Shown here piece by piece: positions 27,554 through 35,721 of a stretch of DNA of 64,000 nt. This DNA comes from Methylocaldum sp002005105 (GTDB lineage Bacteria > Pseudomonadota > Gammaproteobacteria > Methylococcales > Methylococcaceae): the NCBI RefSeq assembly GCF_051027545.1, contig NZ_CP194902.1:3224001-3288000 (forward strand), in the 5' to 3' direction. A model generated the notes under the pieces. That model searched no databases, had not been told where the DNA came from, and saw nothing but the letters and a program-made list of their open reading frames with translations. Numbering within the stretch: the first letter of the stretch is position 1; every line of letters starts with the position of its first letter. Position numbers and translations under genes: made by a program.

Positions 27554-28492
27554 ATGAACGCCCTTTCCATTCGTAATCTGCGGAAAACTTATAAGAACGG
27601 CTTTGAAGCCCTGAAAGGCATCGATCTCGATGTGAAAGCCGGAGATTTCTTCGCGCTTTTGGGGCCCAACGGCGCCGGGAAGTCGACCACGATCGGCATC
27701 GTCAGTTCCTTGGTCAGAAAGACCAGCGGAACGGTCGAAGTCTTCGGTCATGATCTGGATAAAGAGCGGGAGGCCGCCAAGCGCTGCATCGGCCTTGTGC
27801 CGCAGGAAGTCAATTTCAATCAGTTTGAAAAGGTTTTGGATATCGTCGTCAACCAAGCCGGGTACTACGGCATTCGCCGGAAAGAGGCGTTGCAGCGCGC
27901 GGAAGAATGCTTGACTCAGCTCAGCCTATGGGACAAACGGAACAGTGTGTCGCGCCATCTTTCGGGGGGCATGAAACGGCGCCTGATGATCGCCCGGGCC
28001 CTGGTCCATTCGCCGAAACTTCTCATTCTCGACGAGCCCACGGCTGGCGTGGATATCGAGATTCGCCGCTCGATGTGGGAGTTCCTGCGGAAAATCAACC
28101 AGGAAGGCACCACGATCATCCTGACGACCCACTACCTGGAAGAAGCGGAAAATCTGTGCCGCCACATCGCCATCATCAATCACGGACACATTGTCGAGCA
28201 CAATGCGATGGCGGATCTATTGAGAAAGCTTCACACCAATCGTTATATCCTCGAGCTGAGAAACCCCGCGCCGTTCGCTCCCACGGTCGAAGGCTACCAG
28301 CTGGAGCCGCTCGAAGACCATACCTTGGCCGTGGACGTGCCCATGGATCTGGGGTTGCACGGCTTGCTCGATCAGTTGGCCGCGCAGGGCATGGAAGTGG
28401 TCAGTCTGCGCAATGCGGCGAATCGCTTGGAGCAGCTATTCATTGATTTGGTGGAAAACCAGCGTATAGACCCGGCGCGAAAAACCGCCTGA
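27554..28492 (+). CDS. yadG: ABC exporter ATP-binding protein (YadG-like)
   Basis: A 312-residue ATPase of an ABC-2 exporter. Walker A is GPNGAGKSTT (about residue 39), the signature is LSGGMKRRLM (about 138), and Walker B is LLILDEPTAGVD (about 160), followed by the H-loop in TTHYLEEAE. The C-terminal 80 residues form the extension typical of the YadG/CcmA group. It pairs with the permease gene 27 bases downstream. The substrate is unknown; neighbouring ppx gives no clue. Confidence 0.9.
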   Translation: MNALSIRNLRKTYKNGFEALKGIDLDVKAGDFFALLGPNGAGKSTTIGIVSSLVRKTSGTVEVFGHDLDKEREAAKRCIGLVPQEVNFNQFEKVLDIVVNQAGYYGIRRKEALQRAEECLTQLSLWDKRNSVSRHLSGGMKRRLMIARALVHSPKLLILDEPTAGVDIEIRRSMWEFLRKINQEGTTIILTTHYLEEAENLCRHIAIINHGHIVEHNAMADLLRKLHTNRYILELRNPAPFAPTVEGYQLEPLEDHTLAVDVPMDLGLHGLLDQLAAQGMEVVSLRNAANRLEQLFIDLVENQRIDPARKTA

Positions 28493-28519
28493 CCGAGTTG
28501 TCCGACATACATCAATCAC

Positions 28520-29284
28520 ATGCATCACCTCATTGCATTTAAAACGATTCTTTTCAAGGAAATTCACCGTTTCGTCCGCATCTGGCCGCAGACCATCCTG
28601 CCGTCGGCGATCACCACCTCGCTTTATTTCCTGATTTTCGGGACCTTGATCGGCGGGCGGGTAGGGCCGATGGCCGGGATGTCCTACATGGACTATATCG
28701 TGCCGGGCGTCATACTGATGTCGGTCATCACCAATGCCTACGGCAACGTCGTGGCGTCGTTTTACTCCACCAAGTTCCAGCGGAATATCGAGGAGTTGTT
28801 GATCTCGCCGATACCCAACTGGATCATTCTGGCAGGCTACGTCGGCGGGGGGATAGCCCGCGGGTTGGCGGTGGGCGGCGTGGTGGCCATCGTCGGGATG
28901 TTTTTCACCGATGTACGGCCGGCTCATCCCGGTCTCATCGCGAGCGTGTTCTTCATGACCGCGGCGCTGTTTTCGCTGGCGGGGTTCATCAATGCGGTTT
29001 ACGCCAACAGCTTCGACGACATCTCTATCGTCCCGAATTTCGTTCTCACGCCGCTGGTTTACTTGGGCGGCGTCTTCTATTCCATCGAGCTGTTGCCCGA
29101 ATTGTGGCGGAAGGTGTCCCTGGCGAATCCGATTCTCTATATGGTCAACGCCTTTCGTTACGGATTCGTAGGGATCTCCGACGTGGATATCCGGACTGCT
29201 TTCCTGATCATCGGCGGCTCGATTTCGATCCTCGTAGCCTGGAGCCTCGTCTTGCTCCGGCGCGGCACCGGGCTTAAGACCTAA
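28520..29284 (+). CDS. yadH: ABC-2 type exporter permease (YadH-like)
   Basis: This 254-residue integral membrane protein has six hydrophobic segments, including TILPSAITTSLYFLIFGTLI, YIVPGVILMSVI, GGVVAIVGMFF and ISILVAWSLVLL. The ABC-2 signature region NFVLTPLVYLGGVFYSIELLP is intact. It forms a dimeric exporter with the ATPase encoded just upstream. The substrate is unknown. Confidence 0.9.
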   Translation: MHHLIAFKTILFKEIHRFVRIWPQTILPSAITTSLYFLIFGTLIGGRVGPMAGMSYMDYIVPGVILMSVITNAYGNVVASFYSTKFQRNIEELLISPIPNWIILAGYVGGGIARGLAVGGVVAIVGMFFTDVRPAHPGLIASVFFMTAALFSLAGFINAVYANSFDDISIVPNFVLTPLVYLGGVFYSIELLPELWRKVSLANPILYMVNAFRYGFVGISDVDIRTAFLIIGGSISILVAWSLVLLRRGTGLKT

Positions 29285-29307
29285 GCTCAGCAATGGAAAG
29301 AGTTCTA

Positions 29308-29386
29308 AGAGCCTATCTCAGTAGGCCCAGTAGGCCGTTCGCCCTAAGCCTGTCGGAGGGTTTTGTGACGACTGGAATAGGCTCTA
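29308..29386. repeat. Repeat family D, copy 1 (D1)
   Basis: Ends AGAGCCTATCTCAGTAGG and GGAATAGGCTCT form an imperfect inverted repeat. The centre (CCGTTCGCCCTAAGCCTGTC) is the complement of the centre of the copy at 33132-33200. It lies after the ABC permease gene. Confidence 0.6.
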
Positions 29387-29528
29387 AACACCTATAAATT
29401 ATTCCGCGCTCGTTGCGTCCATGGAGGACCCTCGGGATTTCAACACCGTGGCTCCTCCCCGATAGGGAACGATATTCGGCGTTCCACTCACCGCCGGTTC
29501 TTTTGGAAAATGATCGAGTGCCGGCGCC

Positions 29529-30347
29529 TTAATCGCCGTTCAGGAGCATTTGGCAGGCGCCAGGCATCGGGGGCTTCGGCGGCTCCGGCTTGGTCGGGCC
29601 CGGCGGGTGTTTTTGAAACCACCAGGAAAGGCTTGAATCGCAGCCGTCACCGGCCGGTAAGGGGGGCTGCCGGACGCATTCGGGGCTCTCGGCGGGGCAG
29701 GTGAGGCGAAGGTGGAAATGGTCGTGGTGGCCGTACCAGGGGCGGATTTTTCGTAACCAGCTGCGGTCTCCCCGAACCGTTCGGCAAAGTTCGCGCTTGA
29801 TGTGCGCATTTACGAAGACCCGATCGATCTCGGGAATAGTCGCCGTCAGTTTCAACAGCCGCGCGTGCTGCGTACTCCAAAGCCGGCGATCCAACCCGTT
29901 CCCGGCGCGATTCAACAGGCTCGGGGCGGGAATGTTGGCGCGCCATCCGTCCGCATTCGAATAGAGGCCGGGATCGAGGTTGAACCAGACGTCGGCGTCG
30001 AGGCCGGTCTGATGGCTGCGGTGGCCGAAAGGCATGGGTCCCCCCCGCGCTTGAGAGAGATCGCCGACCTGAATCACCCCGATAGTTTCGTGGGCGCGCT
30101 TGCCCAAGGTCTGAATCGTCCGGATCAACGAAGGATGGCCGAAGTAGCGCTTCCGCTCCAAGTGCATGACGAGATAGCCATCGCCTTCCGTGGGCAGAGC
30201 GGCCGCCCCGCTGACGCAGCCGTTGTTGGTTTCGCCGATTGCGCGCGGAGGGCCTTTGATCGGGCCGGGAACCTCCGCCCAGGGATTAGCGAGAATAGCG
30301 CCGGGAACGGCAAAAAAAAGAATCAGTGCTCGTCGGATCGAACGCAT
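29529..30347 (-). CDS. mepA: Penicillin-insensitive murein endopeptidase
   Basis: MepA is a periplasmic LAS-family zinc endopeptidase that cuts D-Ala-meso-DAP crosslinks in peptidoglycan. A signal peptide leads the 272-residue protein (RRALILFFAVPGAILA). Zinc and catalytic motifs are FGHRSHQTGLDADVWF at about residue 108 and WYGHHDHFHLRL at about 208. The C-terminus is Pro-rich (GPTKPEPPKPPMPG), longer than in E. coli MepA. It is monocistronic, downstream of and in the same direction as the 30382-32707 gene pair. Confidence 0.93.
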   Translation of the reverse strand: MRSIRRALILFFAVPGAILANPWAEVPGPIKGPPRAIGETNNGCVSGAAALPTEGDGYLVMHLERKRYFGHPSLIRTIQTLGKRAHETIGVIQVGDLSQARGGPMPFGHRSHQTGLDADVWFNLDPGLYSNADGWRANIPAPSLLNRAGNGLDRRLWSTQHARLLKLTATIPEIDRVFVNAHIKRELCRTVRGDRSWLRKIRPWYGHHDHFHLRLTCPAESPECVRQPPLPAGDGCDSSLSWWFQKHPPGPTKPEPPKPPMPGACQMLLNGD

Positions 30348-30381
30348 GGCGGCCAGTGTTGGGAATGCGCGACAGCGAGAC

Positions 30382-31464
30382 TTAGTCGCTGCCGGGGTTT
30401 TGTGCGACGCCGGAATCCTGCGAATTCAGCGTTTTGGAGTTTTCACCCAAAGGGAACCGACGCTTGGCGTTGATGACCCAGCCTTTGGCTTTGGCGATCT
30501 TGACGTCGTGTATTTCCTCTTCCAGGAGTAGGCGCTGGCGTTCCAAAGCGAGCAACTCGATTTCCCGCTTGAGCTGATTTTCGACATCATCCAAGGCTCC
30601 TGCCCGGCGGGTTTTTTCGGCCAGGTCGGCCTCCAGTTCCAACTGCTTCAAACGTGTCTCGTGGTGAATGCGCGCCTCGCGGAGACGCACTTCGCTGTCA
30701 TACTGCTCGGCCGCGCGGGTTTCTTCCGTCGTCAATTCGGCGCGGACGTGCTCGGTCTCATGATCCCGTTGCGCCTTGCGCAGTTCGGCCTCGCGCCGAA
30801 TCAATTCGAGCATTCGTTCTTCGTGCTCGAGCTTAAGTTTGCGTTCGTTCGTCTCGCGTTCGTAGTGCTCCCTCGCCAGCCTTTCGTTGAGCTGACGGCG
30901 GCGCCGGACCAACTCGAGATAGATGCCGTTGTGCTTGGCGTCGACGGTTTCGGCATACTCCTCGATATTATCCAGCTCGGCGAAAACAGTTCGGATCGTG
31001 CAGCGTGTGCGGCATTGAATTTCGCGCATGGCCAGCAGTTCGTTGGCGATGTTTTCGATGCGGCGCTCCATTAGAACGTGGTTATCCTCGAATTCCGTCT
31101 GTTCCAATTGTCGCAACTCGTGTTCCGCCGCATCCTGCAACAGCGTTAGATAATTGGCTCGGATATAGGCGCCGAGGTTCGCAATGTGGTCGAGATGCTC
31201 GTGTGCGTATTTAATGGTTGGCTGGAAGCGGATCGACAACTCGGCTTCGATGGTGCAAAGGGTTCCCAGCCTCAGAGGTTCCAGAGGGATCTGCCAATCT
31301 TCGATTTTCAGCTCGTATACACGGTGGTAAAAACGCCGGATAAAGCGGTTTGGACGAGGAAACACGCGGCGGTAAGGGCCGAGAACGGAGACGACGATGC
31401 GGCGGTCGCCTTCGAAACCCGCTTCCCAATGCGAGTTGGAGTCGAGTGGGTTGTCCTCAAACAT
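30382..31464 (-). CDS. Long coiled-coil protein with SPFH-like N-terminal region
   Basis: This 360-residue protein has no signal peptide. Residues 15-150 look like a compact mixed domain (IVVSVLGPYRRVFPRPNRFI, then GTLCTIEAELSIRFQPT), reminiscent of band-7/SPFH proteins that end in a run of helices. Residues 150-330 are a highly charged continuous helix (LNERLAREHYERETNERKLK, EERMLELIRREAELRKAQRD) with strong coiled-coil character. Its start overlaps the end of the membrane protein gene before it by 8 bases, so the two are co-translated and probably partner. The SPFH assignment is tentative and the function is unknown. Confidence 0.6.
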   Translation of the reverse strand: MFEDNPLDSNSHWEAGFEGDRRIVVSVLGPYRRVFPRPNRFIRRFYHRVYELKIEDWQIPLEPLRLGTLCTIEAELSIRFQPTIKYAHEHLDHIANLGAYIRANYLTLLQDAAEHELRQLEQTEFEDNHVLMERRIENIANELLAMREIQCRTRCTIRTVFAELDNIEEYAETVDAKHNGIYLELVRRRRQLNERLAREHYERETNERKLKLEHEERMLELIRREAELRKAQRDHETEHVRAELTTEETRAAEQYDSEVRLREARIHHETRLKQLELEADLAEKTRRAGALDDVENQLKREIELLALERQRLLLEEEIHDVKIAKAKGWVINAKRRFPLGENSKTLNSQDSGVAQNPGSD

Positions 31465-32707
31465 AACCTTTCCTCGTCAGGGTGTCTTTGAGCTCGCTCT
31501 CGTTGGCCGGTTCCCCGGGAGTTTCGGTTGTCTGCCGGGGCCTGATGCGCTCGGCGATGATCGGGTAGAGGTTCGGGGCGAACTCCACCGATTTATCGTT
31601 TATCTTACGAAGATAACCCCGATTCAATAGAAACGCCACGGAAAACATCCGCGTCCAGTCGGAATAACGGCGGGCACGTTCCAGCTCGGTTTTCTCGATC
31701 ACGAATTCCAATTCGTCATTCTTGTTGATGGTGAATTCGCCGAACTGGCGTAGTCCCAGATAGGCCAGTTCCTTTTCCTCTTCGGTAAGCGGGCCGGGCG
31801 CGGTGGATTCCAGCCGGTAGGAGAGGAACAGGATGAAGAAGTCCACCATGGCGGCGCAGGCCAGGGTAAACCAAGAGATGTTCTTCCACATGGCAAAGGA
31901 CGGCGTGATGCCGAGGGAAAACTCGGCATAGGAGCCGAACCGGGGTGCCTCGATGGGTGGCGTACCATAGGTCGCGGCCAGGATTTCCGCTTCTCCTTGC
32001 AGACTCTGGAAGTTCCGGACCAGCCTTTCGTAAGCCTCGGAATTGTTTACCTGAAGCGAAAATTCCTGTAGGGAGCCTCTCACCTCGGACAAACGGTTTT
32101 CCATGCTCTCGGAATACGTGTTCAGTTGTTTCAGCCTGGCTTGTTCGCTTTGCAGAATCTCATTGTAAAAACCCCAGACTTTGCCCTTGCCTATCTGTCC
32201 CTGCATGCCCGGATGAGTGCCCAGGTAAGCCCGGGTGGCATCCTCCGACGCCTGCTCGACGCGCTTCTGCTGAGCCGCCGTGAGCTGGCTCTTGAGACCG
32301 ACCACGCTTTCGATATAGCGGTTCGCGTCATGGACTACGCTGGTCTGTCGTTCGAGCAGGATGGCATCGCGCTGGGAAAATTCGTAAAACCTGAAATAGG
32401 CGAACGATATCGATATGGTCAGAGCCACTAACAGCGACAGCACCACGCTGAGATAGCGCAAGCGATTGGCGCGCCAGCGCATGCCGGCCAGTTCCAAAGT
32501 ACAAATCACGATCATGGATTGCACGGCGATCGTCATGATCAGCGCGATCCACTGAGGAATGAAATAGCTGAGGCCGTAGCAGGTGTTGTATCCCTCTGCA
32601 ACACTGAGCAGTAGGACGATCGGGATCGACAAAACGCGCAGCACGCCGATGAAGGTACTCTGAACGGCATTTAACAATTGGCCTATGTGCCAGGTTGTTT
32701 TGATCAT
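31457..32707 (-). CDS. Multi-pass membrane protein partnered with coiled-coil protein
   Basis: This 416-residue protein was not recognised. N-terminal hydrophobic segments are VLRVLSIPIVLLLSVAEGY, WIALIMTIAVQSMIVICTL and YLSVVLSLLVALTISISFAY. A helical, probably extracytoplasmic region of about 160 residues follows, then a fourth membrane segment (WFTLACAAMVDFFILFLSY) and a charged cytoplasmic tail with LERARRYSDWTRMFSVAFLL, which looks like a small winged-helix-type domain. It is the first gene of a two-gene operon with the coiled-coil gene. An envelope scaffold or mechanosensing role is possible but unsupported. Confidence 0.6.
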   Translation of the reverse strand: MIKTTWHIGQLLNAVQSTFIGVLRVLSIPIVLLLSVAEGYNTCYGLSYFIPQWIALIMTIAVQSMIVICTLELAGMRWRANRLRYLSVVLSLLVALTISISFAYFRFYEFSQRDAILLERQTSVVHDANRYIESVVGLKSQLTAAQQKRVEQASEDATRAYLGTHPGMQGQIGKGKVWGFYNEILQSEQARLKQLNTYSESMENRLSEVRGSLQEFSLQVNNSEAYERLVRNFQSLQGEAEILAATYGTPPIEAPRFGSYAEFSLGITPSFAMWKNISWFTLACAAMVDFFILFLSYRLESTAPGPLTEEEKELAYLGLRQFGEFTINKNDELEFVIEKTELERARRYSDWTRMFSVAFLLNRGYLRKINDKSVEFAPNLYPIIAERIRPRQTTETPGEPANESELKDTLTRKGYV

Positions 32708-32874
32708 GGGGCGTAGCCTTTGGCGCAGATGTTCTGCCGTTCGGATTTTATCGAGGGTTGATGGTTGAGCAATTTTCCCGGCATCGGTGTCGAAACGGTA
32801 AGAGTGGTTGGGGGCGGGCGCGTTTCCGGCTTATCCTAGAGTCTGACTCATGCATTTGTGAAGATGTGATTTTT

Positions 32875-33018
32875 ATGGGAATGTTTTGGATCGCGATAGT
32901 GCTGGTGGTTGCCATTATTCTCGGTAATCTGATGATTCTGCTTCGAACCGCGAAAAAGCCCAAGATCCCCGACTCGGTCAAGCCAAAGCCTTACAAGGAC
33001 GATGACGAGAACTGGTGA
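32875..33018 (+). CDS. Small single-helix membrane protein, DUF2897-like
   Basis: A 47-residue protein: MGMFWIAIVLVVAIILGNLM is a membrane helix, followed by a basic stretch (LLRTAKKPKIPD) and an acidic tail KPYKDDDENW. Size and layout fit DUF2897 small inner-membrane proteins. The start at 32875 begins exactly at the helix. It is divergent from the membrane protein gene at 31457-32707. Confidence 0.6.
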   Translation: MGMFWIAIVLVVAIILGNLMILLRTAKKPKIPDSVKPKPYKDDDENW

Positions 33019-33131
33019 GAGCTTAAAGAAGCTACCGAGTCTTTCCCCTGATGGCGCAGCGGGATGGGTGCAAATTCGCCGGGATCCGGAAGCGACAAAC
33101 GACGTTTGCCGTGAGGCCATGGGTGGTCTTA

Positions 33132-33200
33132 GAGCCTATCCCAGTAGGCTCAAGAAACCCTTCGACAAGCTCAGGGCGAACGGCCTACTGGGATAGGCTC
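33132..33200. repeat. Repeat family D, copy 2 (D2)
   Basis: A perfect 18-base inverted repeat, GAGCCTATCCCAGTAGGC (33132-33149) with its complement at 33183-33200, around a core containing CTTCGACAAGCTCAGGGCGA. That core is a motif very common in bacterial intergenic repeats. It is one of two copies in the window, in opposite orientation to D1. Confidence 0.7.
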
Positions 33201-33342
33201 ATAGTCAACCTGAACAGGCCCAGCCTGGCTTTCCGGGCGAGTAAAGCGCCGCTAGCCCATCGATGCCGGGGATGGGGCACGGCCTATCGGCCTTTGCCCC
33301 TCCCATGGGAACCGAAATTCGCTTCCACCGTCGTTGATCGGC
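33201..33342 (-). terminator. Hairpin region downstream of the YjbQ gene
   Basis: On the minus strand, about 45 bases beyond the YjbQ stop, GGGGCAAAGGCC and GGCCGTGCCCC form a G-C-rich stem with one mismatch and a GATA loop. There is no T-run, so a terminator role is probable but not proven. Confidence 0.35.
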
Positions 33343-33762
33343 TTACTCGCCGATGATTTTCACCAAAACCCTCTTCTTGCGGCGGCCGTCGAACTCGCCG
33401 TAAAAAATTTGCTCCCACGGGCCGAAATCGAGCTGTCCGCCGGTAATCGCCACGACCACTTCCCGGCCCATGACCTGCCGTTTCAAGTGGGCATCGCCAT
33501 TATCTTCGCCAGTGCGGTTGTGGAAATAGCGGCTGATCGGTTCGTGCGGAGCCAGATTTTCGAGCCAGGTTTCGAAGTCGCGATGCAGACCGGACTCGTC
33601 ATCGTTAATGAAGACCGATGCCGTGATGTGCATGGCGTTAATCAAAACGAGACCTTCCCGCACTCCGCTTTCTCTCAGACATGTCTCCACCTGATGGGTA
33701 ATGTTGATAAAAGCGATCCGGCTCGGTGCTTCGAACCAAAGTTCTTTACGGTAACTTTTCAT
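33343..33762 (-). CDS. yjbQ: YjbQ/UPF0047 family protein
   Basis: This 139-residue protein of the UPF0047 family has the conserved ERGVLINAMHITASVFIN-like block (here GLVLINAMHITASVFINDD) with its His, and HLKRQVMGREVVVAITGGQL near the C-terminus. The start at 33762 has AGGAG 10 bases upstream; 22 further codons are open upstream but unlikely. E. coli YjbQ has weak thiamine-phosphate synthase activity in vitro; the true role is uncertain. Confidence 0.9.
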   Translation of the reverse strand: MKSYRKELWFEAPSRIAFINITHQVETCLRESGVREGLVLINAMHITASVFINDDESGLHRDFETWLENLAPHEPISRYFHNRTGEDNGDAHLKRQVMGREVVVAITGGQLDFGPWEQIFYGEFDGRRKKRVLVKIIGE

Positions 33763-33826
33763 GTCTGAGGTGCTCCTGTTGTTCGGGGGCTGTATTTTTT
33801 CAGGGACAACGAATGCAGTCGGTTTC

Positions 33827-33972
33827 ATTAACCCGGCCTATAAATATAGGCCGGGTTAATCCGGGGCAGGGATGCCCCGGCGCGGCGACAAGCCGCGTGA
33901 GCCCAGGCCGGGCTTGTACCGGCCTGGGCGGCGGCCCGAAATACCAGGAGGGTATTTACGGGCCTGATTAAT
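33827..33972 (+). repeat. Repeat family A, intact copy (A2)
   Basis: A 146-base element matching 25669-25814 except for one substitution (G to T at 33914). It lies alone, not next to a B element, just upstream of the yjbQ start and about 420 bases before the amyloid-like locus. The flanks differ from A1, which fixes the element ends at ATTAA and TTAAT. Confidence 0.85.
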
Positions 33973-34291
33973 AACTGCGAATGGTGCGACAGATTGATGT
34001 TGTTCTCAAGCCGTGATTTTTGCCCGCGAAAATTGGCGGGAGGCTCCGGTGTCAGAAAATTTTACATTTCTTGGAAACGCCATCATCAGCACCGCCCTGA
34101 GTCTAAAAAGATTTAACTATCAATGATCTACGGACGATCGGATCGGGCTTTCCGCTAGAAGTTGCTATTTACGATACATAAGAAACTGGGTTTCAAAGCA
34201 CCACTAGGGGACGCCGGACGTTCCACTACATTTACAAAAACGAGTACCGCGTCATTTCGAAAAAATTCGTAAAAACAGCGACATAACGCCG
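33973..34291. other. Intergenic region before the amyloid-like locus
   Basis: It is A/T-richer than the neighbouring genes. No gene is seen. A stem is possible at TTTGCCCGCG/AATTGGCGGG. It probably holds upstream regulatory sites for the 34391 gene. Confidence 0.35.
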
Positions 34292-34307
34292 TGGTACGAA
34301 AATTGTT
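34292..34307 (+). promoter_or_regulatory. Possible sigma-54 type -24/-12 promoter
   Basis: TGGTACGAAAATTGTT has the GG and the -12 element 12 bases apart as in TGGCACG-N4-TTGCW, with two changes (C to T at both core positions, so GT replaces GC). It is 84 bases before the first gene of a locus that also encodes a sigma-54 activator, which is the main reason for listing it. Confidence 0.35.
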
Positions 34308-34390
34308 GGGAATATGGCGGCGTTTGGAAGAACGCTCCGGGTCAGAGCTGGAGTTCAGCCCGGTAACCACTGAATTTAAGGAGACATACG

Positions 34391-35269
34391 ATGACGAACT
34401 TCAATAAGACTTTGTTGGCGGTCGGTATCAGCCTGGCATTGGGTTTCTCGTCGGGGGCATGGGCTGACGCGGAGATCGACTCCCAAAACAATAACCTAAA
34501 TGTAGCGGTGGACGCGAGCTACGAAGCTGACGCCGAGGAGGATTCCGCTGCTGCGGTCAACGGGAATGCGACGAACGACCAAAGCGAAGCGGAAGCCGAG
34601 AACAACGGTGCTGCCGCCGCGAACAACGGGGGCACGGCCACCGCTGGCGAAGCTGAGGCCGAGGACGAAAACTCTGCTGCCGCGAACAACGGGAGCACGG
34701 CCAACGCTGGTGAAGCTGAGGCGGAGGACGAAGGTTCTGTTGCCGCGGCCGGCAACGGCACGGCCTCTGCCGACAACAGCGAAGCTGAGGCCGAGGACGA
34801 CGGTGTAGCCGCGAACAACGGGGGCACGGCAACTCGCGACCAGAGCGAAAACACAACGGCTAACGCTGGCGGGGATGCTTTTGCTGCCCAGAACGGCGGT
34901 GAGATCGACTATACCTCGGCCTCGGCCACTGGTGGCGGGAATGCGTTAAGCGCGCAGAATGGCGGGGAGATCGAGGTAAATTCGGCTTCGGTCGCCGGCG
35001 ACGGGAATGCTTTTAACGTCCATAGGGGCGGCGAAGTGGAGATCGACAACAGTACCAAGGTCGAGCTAGATGGGGAAGTCGAGCATGTGGTTGTAGTGCC
35101 GGTCGGTGTCGCTGTCCAGGCAGGGGTGCCGGTTGCGGCTTCATCCAACAGCATCGACGGTTCAGCCAACGGCGCCGCCGGTATCGTTCAGCTCTCCCAA
35201 AACCTGGGCCACGCCTCGTTGATTCAACAAAGCACCAATGTTTTTGGCACCGTGAACGTCAACAATTGA
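34391..35269 (+). CDS. Secreted acidic repeat protein, candidate amyloid subunit
   Basis: This 292-residue protein has a Sec signal (LLAVGISLALGFSSGAWA) and AAGGAG upstream. The mature protein is very rich in Ala, Asn, Gly, Glu and has no Cys. Two repeat types are visible: about four acidic units around NNGGTATAGEAEAEDE (residues 55-155), then three units around GGGNALSAQNGGEIEVNSAS (160-220). The C-terminus ends in a Gln/Asn-rich segment, IVQLSQNLGHASLIQQSTNV, resembling curli/Fap amyloid repeats. It is first in a locus with a C39-like protease and a FapF-like barrel, so a FapC-like fibre subunit is the best guess. Direct homology to FapB/FapC is not evident to me. Confidence 0.6.
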   Translation: MTNFNKTLLAVGISLALGFSSGAWADAEIDSQNNNLNVAVDASYEADAEEDSAAAVNGNATNDQSEAEAENNGAAAANNGGTATAGEAEAEDENSAAANNGSTANAGEAEAEDEGSVAAAGNGTASADNSEAEAEDDGVAANNGGTATRDQSENTTANAGGDAFAAQNGGEIDYTSASATGGGNALSAQNGGEIEVNSASVAGDGNAFNVHRGGEVEIDNSTKVELDGEVEHVVVVPVGVAVQAGVPVAASSNSIDGSANGAAGIVQLSQNLGHASLIQQSTNVFGTVNVNN

Positions 35270-35361
35270 AATTGACGAGATAACAGCCGATTAGGGTACC
35301 GGTGAGCGCCGAAACGCTCACCGGCTCTCTGCCAAAGCCTAAAGGAAAGAAGGTGTGAACG

Positions 35362-35721
35362 ATGAAAAAAGGATTGCTTGGAAGCCTATGTTTTCTCGTC
35401 AGTTGTTTTTGGTCGACCGGCCAAGCAAGCGGTCTCGACGACGAAGTCGCATTCGCTTCCGAATCGTATGCGGCGGTTGGGAGCGGCGATTTGGGCGAGG
35501 AGCGGGCCCGCGAGGGCGTGGACGATTTGGCGTTCGCCCGCGGCGCGCTCAAGGCGACAATGGCTGGTAACACCGCAAATACCAGTAATATGACCACATA
35601 TAACAGTATCGATAGCAGCGCGTTCACCGATGCCGGCGGAATCATATCGGTCATTCAAAACACCGGAAACAACGTAATCATTCAAAATCTCACGGACGTC
35701 AACGTCACCATAACGCCATGA
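35362..35721 (+). CDS. Small secreted protein of amyloid-like locus, IQNT motif (copy 1)
   Basis: This 119-residue protein has a signal peptide (MKKGLLGSLCFLVSCFWS, then TGQA). The mature part has an acidic segment and ends with VIQNTGNNVIIQNLTDVNVT, an amphipathic Asn/Gln repeat like curlin or Fap repeats. Its C-terminus resembles that of the protein at 36452-36955, so they are probably paralogues. The stop overlaps the start of the C39-like protease gene by 4 bases. It could be a minor subunit or nucleator. No named family was recognised. Confidence 0.6.
   Translation: MKKGLLGSLCFLVSCFWSTGQASGLDDEVAFASESYAAVGSGDLGEERAREGVDDLAFARGALKATMAGNTANTSNMTTYNSIDSSAFTDAGGIISVIQNTGNNVIIQNLTDVNVTITP

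Noticed and set aside
28436..29293. A 285-codon minus-strand frame opposite the ABC permease
   Set aside because: It is antisense to a clear membrane protein gene, without a start signal or domain.
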